A model generated the notes under the pieces. That model was not told the DNA's origin, did no database searches, and saw only the letters and a list, made by a program, of their open reading frames with translations. Below, piece after piece: positions 1 through 5,230 of a stretch of DNA of 5,230 nt; the first letter of the stretch is position 1; every line of letters begins with the position of its first letter. The DNA comes from an uncultured Saprospiraceae bacterium (GTDB taxonomy: Bacteria > Bacteroidota > Bacteroidia > Chitinophagales > Saprospiraceae). Made by a program: the position numbers and the translations under genes. Where the stretch lies: the NCBI GenBank assembly GCA_937959375.1, contig CALGLS010000149.1, positions 1 through 5,230 on the forward strand, in the 5' to 3' direction.

Positions 1-1022
1 AGACTAACCCATCGTAAAAACCAAGATTCCGCCAAGCGATTAAAAAACGCATCTGAAAATTTAGGTCGTAAACCGCGAGCTTTTGCTACCCGATAGTGCG
101 CTTGATAATAAGGCGGCGCATAACCTAGTGGATGTGGTATTGCTTTTGTGATAAATCGAACAAATCCAATCACCCATTTAAAATGTTTTCTGTTTTTCTT
201 ATTGTAACTCAGACTAAATGCGGTTCGGAATCGCTGAGTTAAAAATCCCGCAGCTAAAACTTTAGCCAGATAAGCAGGAAATAAAGGAGGCTTGAAAATA
301 GCTGTAGCTAACTTTAGCGTTACTTCATCAACGCGTAACTCATCACTTGCTAACATCGCATCATAGTATTTGTAAAATGCATCAAGCGTCGGTGGGTATT
401 TGCTTAGTGGAATACCCATGACAAGTGCCACCTGTTTTGATTCTTCGTAAAAAAGATTTCTTTCAAACGCAGATAGTGGCTCGCAAGTCGTTTCATAAAG
501 TACCAGCGTAGTGTCAATCATAGTTGCCAAAACCCACAACAGCAGATCCGGGTCGTTTGCACAGTAAGTTGAATTAATAGTTCGTCCTCCATTATTTCCG
601 ATAACTGTACCCCGAATCATGCTGTGAATGTGGTGCAAAGTCTTGGCAGATCCCAGCGCAGTTTGCCGGTCTCCAAAATATATTTTTATCATGTTGGTGA
701 AAGTCCGTTCTGCTCGTCCCAAATAATCGTTTTTGAAATCACTGAATTGACGAACGCCATCTGCAACTGCCGGGTGTGCAACTTGCAAAAGTAGCGCGCG
801 ATAACCACCGAGAATAATCCCTGGCGTTCGATACAATTTCCAGTGCATACTCCCCGGACCAAACAATCCTTCTGCATCGCGATTGTTAGGAGGGAAGTGT
901 GTGTTGATCAAATTGAGATATACTTTTTTACGATGTTGAATATCAACTTTAACTTCCTCAGAAAGTTGATTTCGCTTGGGTAGTTTAGACCCGGGTTTTT
1001 TATTTGAGAATGGACATTTCAT
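1..1022 (-). CDS. MpaB/DUF2236-family oxygenase-like protein, 3' end truncated by window
   Basis: An open frame of 340 codons runs leftward from an ATG at 1022 and leaves the window without a stop. The protein resembles the MpaB/DUF2236 (ER-bound oxygenase MpaB/B'/rubber oxygenase catalytic domain) family, whose studied members include fungal MpaB and the heme-b latex-clearing protein Lcp. Visible family-like features are G-P-G-S-M-H-W (55-61), the LLLQVAHPAVADGV block (77-90), an R/T-rich helix with GRAERTFTNM (102-111) leading into YFGDRQTA (115-122), a His cluster (H130, H131, H133) and YCANDPDLLLWV (153-164). H83 and the 130-133 His cluster are candidate heme ligands by family analogy; I cannot assign the axial ligand. 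No signal peptide is evident. Family members are often about 280-400 aa, so most of the protein is probably present. It is divergent from the ATPase gene at 1357. Substrate is unknown. Family call is firm, enzymatic activity is inference. Confidence 0.85.
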   Translation of the reverse strand, partial: MKCPFSNKKPGSKLPKRNQLSEEVKVDIQHRKKVYLNLINTHFPPNNRDAEGLFGPGSMHWKLYRTPGIILGGYRALLLQVAHPAVADGVRQFSDFKNDYLGRAERTFTNMIKIYFGDRQTALGSAKTLHHIHSMIRGTVIGNNGGRTINSTYCANDPDLLLWVLATMIDTTLVLYETTCEPLSAFERNLFYEESKQVALVMGIPLSKYPPTLDAFYKYYDAMLASDELRVDEVTLKLATAIFKPPLFPAYLAKVLAAGFLTQRFRTAFSLSYNKKNRKHFKWVIGFVRFITKAIPHPLGYAPPYYQAHYRVAKARGLRPKFSDAFFNRLAESWFLRWVS

Positions 1023-1039
1023 TTTTTTTCATTTTATTT

Positions 1040-1067
1040 AAAAAAATAGACCGCCGCCGAAGGCGGC
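1040..1067 (-). terminator. Terminator-like hairpin and T run just upstream of the MpaB-family start
   Basis: Read on the minus strand, a perfect 6-bp GC-only stem (GCCGCC/GGCGGC, 1067-1053, triloop TTC) is followed after six bases by seven T residues (1046-1040). This is the form of a rho-independent terminator. It lies only 18 bases before the ATG at 1022, so it would stop transcription entering this gene from the right. It could end a short transcript from the hairpin array, act as an attenuator, or be only the last hairpin of the array beside a chance T run. Read in the plus direction it has no T run. Confidence 0.5.
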
Positions 1068-1293
1068 TGAGAGATCGCCTGCCGGTAGGCAGGCTGTCAG
1101 ATCGTGGTGGCGCTGCCACCACTGAGAGATCGCTGCGCTGAGGGACTTCCCGCTAACGTAAGTCCCTCAATCGTAACTGCGGTCGAGTGAAGTCTCACAG
1201 CGAAGCGATCTCTCAAGGAGGCTTTCAAGCCGACTGATCTCACAGCCAGTCTGCTAAAAGCAGACGCAGCGATCTGACAGCGTAGCGGTCTCA
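1053..1293. repeat. Intergenic array of GC-rich hairpins joined by a conserved linker that inverts midway
   Basis: This stretch fills most of the 334-bp gap between the divergent genes. Perfect stem-loops lie at 1053-1067 (6 bp), 1077-1094 (7 bp, loop GGTA), 1104-1122 (8 bp, loop GCT), 1139-1169 (10 bp), 1220-1231 (4 bp) and 1249-1265 (7 bp, loop AAA). They are separated by a repeated linker: CTGAGAGATCG at 1067-1077 and 1122-1132 and CTGTCAGATCG at 1094-1104. To the right of the central hairpin the linker appears in the opposite orientation: CGATCTCTCA at 1206-1215, TGATCTCACAG at 1235-1245, CGATCTGACAG at 1270-1280 and CGGTCTCA at 1286-1293. The copies at 1094-1104 and 1270-1280 are exact reverse complements. 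Related GCTnCGC-type cores sit at 1131-1137 on the plus strand and 1281-1287 on the minus strand. The array is more GC-rich than the flanking genes. It resembles REP-like palindromic repeat clusters; function is unknown. Confidence 0.8.
1139..1169. repeat. Central 10-bp-stem hairpin of the array
   Basis: TGAGGGACTT (1139-1148) is perfectly complementary to AAGTCCCTCA (1160-1169) around an 11-base loop. This is the longest stem in the array. It lies at the point where the linker repeats switch from forward to inverted orientation, so it may mark the symmetry centre of the whole block. Confidence 0.75.
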
Positions 1294-1356
1294 ACAAAGG
1301 TGACTTTAAGCAGATTTTCAGTCTAAAAAATATAAACTAATCAAGCACTAATAAAC

Positions 1357-2925
1357 ATGTCGAACAAAGAGAAATTTATTCAGGAAATTGAAAGTGGTTA
1401 TACCCACAAAGGAGAATCAATTATTTTAGGTGGTGCCATGCTAGATGGTGAGGTGATGACTAATTCTTTGGTAACTATTCCATTGAAAACAATGAATCGC
1501 CACGGTCTTATCGCTGGAGCAACAGGTTCAGGTAAAACCAAGACCCTTCAAATATTAGCAGAGCAGCTTTCTGCAAAAGGAGTGCCTGTACTGTTGATGG
1601 ATATAAAAGGTGATTTGAGTGGTATCGCAGTTGAAAGTGCGGGCCATCCAAAAATTGACGAACGTCACGAAAAAATTGGAATCCCTTTTACTGCTGGTGC
1701 AAGCCCAATTGAATTTTTGACTTTGTCTGATGAACCTGGTGTTCGCCTCAGAGCAACCGTAACTGAATTCGGTCCAGTGCTCTTTTCAAAAATATTAGAA
1801 CTCAACGAAACGCAATCTGGTATCGTTGCAGTAGTTTTCAAATATTGTGATGACAAAAATATCGCTTTGCTCGATCTTAAAGATATGCGTAAAGCACTTC
1901 AATACCTAACGAGTGAAGGTAAGGAAGAAATGGAAGCAGAATATGGTAGACTATCTTCTGCCTCTGTAGGAACCATTATGCGTAAGATCGTTGAATTGGA
2001 ACAACAAGGAGCGGAAGTTTTCTTTGGAGAACGTTCTTTTGATGTAGATGATTTGACTAGAATGGATGAGAATGGAAGAGGTGTTGTAAGTATTTTACGT
2101 TTGACTGATTTGCAAGATAAACCAAAGTTATTTTCAACCTTCATGCTACAGATGTTAGCTGAGGTATACGCTACTTTTGAAGAGGAAGGTGATTCAGGTC
2201 AACCTAAATTAGTTATCTTCATTGATGAAGCGCACTTAGTATTTAGTGAAGCATCCAAAGCATTGATGAATCAAATTGAAGCCATTGTGAAGTTGATTCG
2301 TTCAAAAGGAGTGGGACTATTTTTTGTCACTCAAAATCCAACAGATGTGCCAGACGATGTGCTTGGACAGTTGGGTATGAAGATGCAACATGCACTTCGT
2401 GCTTTTACTGCAAAAGATCGTAAAGCAATTAAGTTGGCATCACAAAACTATCCAGACTCTGATTACTACGATACAGAAACGTTGTTGACGGAACTTGGTA
2501 TTGGAGAAGCTTTGGTAACGGTATTAAACGAAAAAGGTATTCCAACGCCACTAGCGCATACCATGTTACGCGCTCCTCAATCGAGAATGGATGTTTTGAC
2601 AGATAAAGAAATCAAAAACATTGTCGATAATTCTGCACTGGTTGGCAAATACAACGAAACGATAGATCGCGAATCTGCTTACGAAATCCTTGGCGGAAAA
2701 ATCGAACAAGCTGCTGAAGCAGAGCATCAAGAAAAAATGCAAAAGCAGCAGAAGAAAGCGACTACTTCGCGTAGAAAAGAAAAAAGCGCCATTGAAAAAG
2801 TAGTCAGCAATACGACTACTCGCCAAATCGGCCGAACCGTTGCTCGCGAATTAACTCGAGGTTTACTAGGCGTACTTGGTATCAAATCTACCAGACGTCG
2901 CCGCAAGAAGAGTAGCTGGTTTTAA
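1357..2925 (+). CDS. YjgR/DUF853-family HerA-like P-loop ATPase
   Basis: This complete 522-residue protein belongs to the DUF853 (helicase HerA-like C-terminal) family, whose E. coli member is YjgR, about 500 aa. Walker A is GATGSGKT (54-61), followed by a family-typical LLMDIKGDLSGIA block (79-91). Walker B is the LVIFIDEAH stretch with D290 and E291. VTQNP (324-328) matches the polar sensor region of HerA/FtsK-type motors, and LRAFTAKDRK (347-356) supplies arginines that could serve as an inter-subunit finger. The C-terminus has a charged, probably coiled segment (about 448-482) rich in Gln, Lys and Glu, then RELTRGLLGVLGIK and a tail with RRRRKK (513-518). No membrane segment or signal peptide is seen, so it is probably cytoplasmic. 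By analogy with HerA it may form a hexameric ring acting on DNA, but no cellular role is established. There is no NurA-type nuclease neighbour here. The ATG at 1357 gives the expected family N-terminus; no Shine-Dalgarno is seen. Confidence 0.9.
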   Translation: MSNKEKFIQEIESGYTHKGESIILGGAMLDGEVMTNSLVTIPLKTMNRHGLIAGATGSGKTKTLQILAEQLSAKGVPVLLMDIKGDLSGIAVESAGHPKIDERHEKIGIPFTAGASPIEFLTLSDEPGVRLRATVTEFGPVLFSKILELNETQSGIVAVVFKYCDDKNIALLDLKDMRKALQYLTSEGKEEMEAEYGRLSSASVGTIMRKIVELEQQGAEVFFGERSFDVDDLTRMDENGRGVVSILRLTDLQDKPKLFSTFMLQMLAEVYATFEEEGDSGQPKLVIFIDEAHLVFSEASKALMNQIEAIVKLIRSKGVGLFFVTQNPTDVPDDVLGQLGMKMQHALRAFTAKDRKAIKLASQNYPDSDYYDTETLLTELGIGEALVTVLNEKGIPTPLAHTMLRAPQSRMDVLTDKEIKNIVDNSALVGKYNETIDRESAYEILGGKIEQAAEAEHQEKMQKQQKKATTSRRKEKSAIEKVVSNTTTRQIGRTVARELTRGLLGVLGIKSTRRRRKKSSWF

Positions 2926-2933
2926 TAAACTAT

Positions 2934-2976
2934 AGATCGGTAAGTATGCACAACGCTGCTGAATACTTACCGATCT
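2934..2976 (+). terminator. Strong stem-loop terminator after the ATPase gene
   Basis: AGATCGGTAAGTAT (2934-2947) pairs perfectly with ATACTTACCGATCT (2963-2976), giving a 14-bp stem with a 15-base loop beginning nine bases after the stop codon. The 3' side runs into TTTATTAT, a weak T tract. TAATAA at the stop codon can also pair with TTATTA at 2977-2982, extending the base of the stem across a small bulge. The position and symmetry support termination of the ATPase transcript. The stem itself would form in either direction. Confidence 0.75.
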
Positions 2977-2982
2977 TTATTA

Positions 2983-3001
2983 TCAGTTTTAGGGAAACTG
3001 A
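2983..3001. repeat. Short inverted repeat between terminator and promoter
   Basis: TCAGTTT (2983-2989) and AAACTGA (2995-3001) form a perfect 7-bp inverted repeat with a 5-base spacer. It lies about 43 bp upstream of the promoter element at 3044. It could be a second hairpin of the terminator region or a protein-binding site. No T run follows, and nothing else supports a specific role. Confidence 0.35.
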
Positions 3002-3043
3002 CATTCAAACTACCACTCCTACCAAAAATCCCTCCTTTCTCCG

Positions 3044-3051
3044 TATCTTTG
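3044..3051 (+). promoter_or_regulatory. Bacteroidota-type -7 promoter element (TATCTTTG)
   Basis: TATCTTTG matches the TAnnTTTG -7 consensus recognised by the primary sigma factor of Bacteroidota. It ends seven bases before the ATG at 3059. With usual spacing, transcription would begin at or within a few bases of the start codon, giving a leaderless or near-leaderless mRNA. I see no clear -33 TTG-type element at the right distance, so the call rests on the -7 match, its location and the terminator just upstream. Confidence 0.6.
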
Positions 3052-3058
3052 CGCTCAA

Positions 3059-4129
3059 ATGACAGAATCAAACGAACATACAGACTCAGAATTGGAGGAG
3101 GAAACTACAACTCCAGAGGTATTCGAACATTACCGTTTCGTGGCCGACCCCGGTCAAGGACCAATACGATTAGACAAATTTCTATTTGACAAAATGGAAA
3201 AAGTCTCTCGAAATCGTATCCAAAATGCTATAAAAGACGGCGCAATCAAGGTAAATGGAAAGATTTTTAAGTCGAATTATAAGATTCGACCGAATGATGT
3301 GATTACTATTGAGATGCCTGAACCTCCTTACGAGCCTAAGGAATTAGTACCCGAAAATATCCCTCTAGATATCGTTTTTGAAGATGAATATCTGATGGTG
3401 GTGCATAAACCACCAGGCATGGTCGTACACCCAGGTGTAGGAACAAAGAGTGGGACATTGGTAAATGCCTTGGCTTATTACTTTAAGGATATGGAATTGC
3501 CGGTCAAGGAAGGAAACCAACTTGATCGACCCGGACTAGTACATCGTATTGATAAAAATACTTCTGGCCTTTTGGTTATTGCCAAAACCGCTGAAGTAAT
3601 GACGCATCTTTCTAAGCAATTTTATGATCACACCTCTGAGCGAACATACGTTGCCTTGGTGTGGAGTGAGCCCGATGAATTGGAAGGTACCATTGAAATG
3701 AATGTGGGACGTCATCCAACCAATCGAACCAAACAATATGGTTTTAGAGATCCAGATGAAGGAGGAAAACATGCAGTCACGCACTATAAAGTAATTGAAC
3801 CAATGTATTATGTGAGTTTGATTGAGTGTAAATTGGAAACAGGTCGAACACATCAAATTCGTGTGCACATGAGCAGCAAAGGTCATCCGATATTTAATGA
3901 TGATCGTTATGGTGGAGACAAGATTATGAAAGGAACGGTTTACACCAAATATCGTCGTTTCGTTGAAAACTGTTTTGACATCATGCCTCGTCATGCCTTG
4001 CATGCAAAGTCACTTGGTTTCACGCATCCAATATCTGGAGAACGCATGAATTTTGATACAGAACTACCAGATGATTTTCAACAAGTGCTAACACGTTGGA
4101 GAAATTATATTGCAACTCGAACCAAATAA
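3059..4129 (+). CDS. rluD: RluA/RluD-family ribosomal RNA pseudouridine synthase with S4 domain
   Basis: This complete 356-residue protein isomerises specific uridines in RNA to pseudouridine. RluD itself modifies 23S rRNA helix 69 (positions 1911, 1915 and 1917 in E. coli) and acts in ribosome assembly in the cytoplasm. An acidic N-terminal extension (about 5-24) precedes an S4 RNA-binding domain (about 36-88, with IRLDKFL and IKVNGK). The catalytic domain carries VVHKPPGMVVHPG (114-126), the signature HRIDKNTSGLLVIAKT (162-177) with catalytic Asp165, GRTHQIRVH (262-270) and RHALHA (311-316). A short insert (about 290-308) precedes RHALHA. Length is slightly above E. coli RluD (326 aa), owing to the N-terminal extension and insert. 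The ATG is placed directly after the TATCTTTG element. The family is certain; RluD rather than RluC or another paralogue is inferred from the S4 domain and signature. It appears to be transcribed separately from the upstream ATPase gene. Confidence 0.93.
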   Translation: MTESNEHTDSELEEETTTPEVFEHYRFVADPGQGPIRLDKFLFDKMEKVSRNRIQNAIKDGAIKVNGKIFKSNYKIRPNDVITIEMPEPPYEPKELVPENIPLDIVFEDEYLMVVHKPPGMVVHPGVGTKSGTLVNALAYYFKDMELPVKEGNQLDRPGLVHRIDKNTSGLLVIAKTAEVMTHLSKQFYDHTSERTYVALVWSEPDELEGTIEMNVGRHPTNRTKQYGFRDPDEGGKHAVTHYKVIEPMYYVSLIECKLETGRTHQIRVHMSSKGHPIFNDDRYGGDKIMKGTVYTKYRRFVENCFDIMPRHALHAKSLGFTHPISGERMNFDTELPDDFQQVLTRWRNYIATRTK

Positions 4130-4190
4130 ACGAGAAAGGTTAAAGCTGCGCAAAAAACGTTAATTGGCCCTAGTCGCGAAGGTTTAAAGA

Positions 4191-4235
4191 TCAGTAAGCA
4201 TGCCCTTTGATTTATCAAATCGGCAGGATTGCTGA
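4191..4235. repeat. 45-nt imperfect hairpin in repeat copy 1
   Basis: TCAGTAAGCATGCC (4191-4204) pairs with GGCAGGATTGCTGA (4222-4235) over 14 positions with two mismatches and one G-T wobble. It encloses TTTGATTTATCAAA (4206-4219), itself a near-perfect palindrome with at least five pairs. The two nested stems are offset by small unpaired bases. No T run follows on either strand, so a simple intrinsic terminator is unlikely. Confidence 0.6.
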
Positions 4236-4281
4236 GCTGAGCAAAAAACGTTAATTGGCCTTAGTCGCGAAGGTTTAAAGA

Positions 4282-4326
4282 TCAGTAAGCATGCCCTTTG
4301 ATTTATCAAATCGGCAGGATTGCTGA
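4282..4326. repeat. 45-nt imperfect hairpin in repeat copy 2
   Basis: This is the same nested stem-loop as in the first repeat copy, with identical bases. It ends 53 bases before the reductase start codon, so it would lie in the 5' leader if transcription reads through from upstream. Confidence 0.6.
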
Positions 4327-4378
4327 GCTGAGTAAAGCGCAAAAAAATTTAGTATAATCACATCAAGTAAGTAAATTA

Positions 4379-5230
4379 ATGACAATTAGTGAACGCATAG
4401 ATGCATTGGTAATCTTGGGAGAATACCTGAAATCGCGAGATGAAGAATTGCAGGCTATCATGTACAAAGCCTATGTCCACAACAAATGGTTTACAGTTGA
4501 AAATATAGGAAAAGCTTTCGATGCCTTGTCAGAAGCTTTTTTGGCAAAAGCCAAACTCACAAAATGGGTCGAGGAATATAACTTAGTAGAAAACTCAAAT
4601 CCAAAATCAATCGGCATCATCATGGCCGGAAATATTCCCTTGGTTGGTTTTCATGACTTTCTTTGTGTGTTTGTGTCGGGGCACAAAGCGCGGATCAAAC
4701 TTTCAGAAAAGGACAGTATCTTATTACCACATTTACTGAAGCAACTCATCAAGATTAATCCGGCTTGCGCCAACTATTTTGAAGAAATTGAACGCTTGAA
4801 AGATTTCGATGCAGTGATTGCCACGGGGTCTAATAACTCAGCAAGATACTTTGAAACTTACTTTGGTAAATACCCACACATCATTCGTAAGAATAGAAAT
4901 GCAGTGGCCGTTTTTGATGGTCAAGAACCCCCAGAACAGCTTAAAGCATTTGGAAATGATGTCTTTCAATATTTCGGTTTAGGATGTAGAAATGTTTCTA
5001 AAATATATATCCCAAAAGACTTTGATTTTGATCCAATGTTGACTGCCTTACATGAGCACAACGAACTCGTTCTCCACGATAAGTACAAGAATAATTTTGA
5101 TTACAATTACACCCTCGTCATTCTCAACAAAACGGAGTATAAAGCGAACGGTTGTATCATTTTGACCGAAGAAGAAACGATTGCTTCTCGTATTGCAAGT
5201 ATGCACTTTGAATATTACAGCGATGAATCT
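4379..5230 (+). CDS. LuxC-type acyl-CoA reductase, 3' end truncated by window
   Basis: An open frame of 284 codons starts at ATG 4379 and runs off the right edge. It matches the acyl-CoA reductase (LuxC) family of the aldehyde dehydrogenase superfamily, which reduces activated fatty acyl groups to aldehydes with NADPH through an acyl-Cys intermediate. Visible family motifs are MAGNIPLVGFHDF (82-94), ATGSNNSARYFETYFGKYP (148-166), IIRKNRNAVAVF (168-179) and FGLGCRNVSKIYIP (199-212), in which Cys203 is the likely nucleophile. Full-length Bacteroidota homologues are, from memory, about 340-360 aa, so roughly 60-75 residues should be missing. No signal peptide or membrane segment is seen. In related genomes this gene often sits beside a ferredoxin gene and serC, suggesting a role other than bioluminescence; that neighbourhood lies outside this window. 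No Shine-Dalgarno is visible. A TATAAT at 4353-4358 exists but is not the Bacteroidota promoter consensus. Confidence 0.88.
   Translation, partial: MTISERIDALVILGEYLKSRDEELQAIMYKAYVHNKWFTVENIGKAFDALSEAFLAKAKLTKWVEEYNLVENSNPKSIGIIMAGNIPLVGFHDFLCVFVSGHKARIKLSEKDSILLPHLLKQLIKINPACANYFEEIERLKDFDAVIATGSNNSARYFETYFGKYPHIIRKNRNAVAVFDGQEPPEQLKAFGNDVFQYFGLGCRNVSKIYIPKDFDFDPMLTALHEHNELVLHDKYKNNFDYNYTLVILNKTEYKANGCIILTEEETIASRIASMHFEYYSDES

Larger units (their letters stand above)
4150..4331. repeat. Two 91-bp tandem direct repeats, 90/91 identical
   Basis: Copy 1 (4150-4240) and copy 2 (4241-4331) abut exactly and differ at one position only (C at 4170, T at 4261). Each begins GCAAAAAACGTTAATTGGCC and ends GCTGAGCTGA. 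Similarity continues a little beyond the borders: AGCTGCGCAAAAAACG spans the left edge, and GCGCAAAAAA recurs at about 4337-4347 after copy 2, so there may be a decayed further copy or a duplication between short homologies. Each unit carries six-base palindromes AACGTT, TCGCGA, TTTAAA and GCATGC. No convincing coding frame or T-tract terminator was seen. The repeats fill most of the 249-bp gap between the pseudouridine synthase and the reductase. Confidence 0.95.

Noticed and set aside
689..877. Short minus-strand frame inside the MpaB-family gene
   Set aside because: It lies in another frame of a clearly recognisable protein and has no family resemblance.
1053..1293. CRISPR array
   Set aside because: The repeated linkers are only about 11 bp, vary in sequence, change orientation, and the intervening sequences are themselves palindromes rather than spacers.
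1097..1297. 66-codon minus-strand open frame within the hairpin array
   Set aside because: It starts with TTG, its translation follows the palindromic repeats, and it resembles no family I know. The repeats explain the absence of stops.
1665..2826. Three antisense frames opposite the ATPase gene (1665-1856, 1899-2144, 2566-2826)
   Set aside because: They are shadows of the conserved ATPase coding frame with no supporting start signals or motifs.
3536..4003. 155-codon antisense open frame opposite the pseudouridine synthase
   Set aside because: The opposite strand encodes conserved catalytic motifs over the same bases; the antisense translation has no recognisable domain.
4150..4331. Insertion sequence or attachment site
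   Set aside because: There is no transposase, no terminal inverted repeats and no target duplication distinct from the 91-bp unit; two abutting units fit a tandem duplication better.
4353..4358. TATAAT as a promoter for the reductase
   Set aside because: It matches the E. coli -10 rather than the Bacteroidota TAnnTTTG element, has no partner -35 at proper spacing, and such hexamers are common in AT-rich DNA.

Overview
The window looks like a chromosomal segment of a Bacteroidota bacterium, most likely Flavobacteriales. The grounds are moderately AT-rich coding DNA, no Shine-Dalgarno sequences before the starts, one good Bacteroidota-type -7 promoter element (TAnnTTTG form), and a gene set common in that phylum. 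The genus cannot be fixed from sequence alone.

Layout: (1) 1-1022, minus strand, a 3'-truncated MpaB/DUF2236-family (heme oxygenase-like) protein. (2) 1023-1356, a 334-bp gap between divergent genes. It is packed with GC-rich stem-loops joined by a repeated linker (CTGAGAGATCG and variants) that changes orientation around a central 10-bp-stem hairpin. The hairpin nearest the minus-strand gene is followed by a T run and looks like a rho-independent terminator or attenuator. (3) 1357-2925, plus strand, a complete YjgR/DUF853 HerA-like ATPase. (4) 2926-3058, a strong 14-bp-stem terminator and a promoter element that would give an almost leaderless transcript. (5) 3059-4129, plus strand, a complete RluD-type rRNA pseudouridine synthase. 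(6) 4130-4378, two adjacent 91-bp direct repeats differing at one base, each with a 45-nt imperfect hairpin. (7) 4379-5230, plus strand, a 3'-truncated LuxC-type acyl-CoA reductase.

The four genes do not form an obvious pathway. The terminator after the ATPase and the promoter before the pseudouridine synthase argue for separate transcription units, and the repeat-filled gap separates the pseudouridine synthase from the reductase. I found no tRNA, rRNA, CRISPR array, transposase or phage gene. The genes are of known families. The unexplained material is intergenic: the hairpin/linker array and the 91-bp tandem duplication. Neither can be called a new functional system from this sequence alone.
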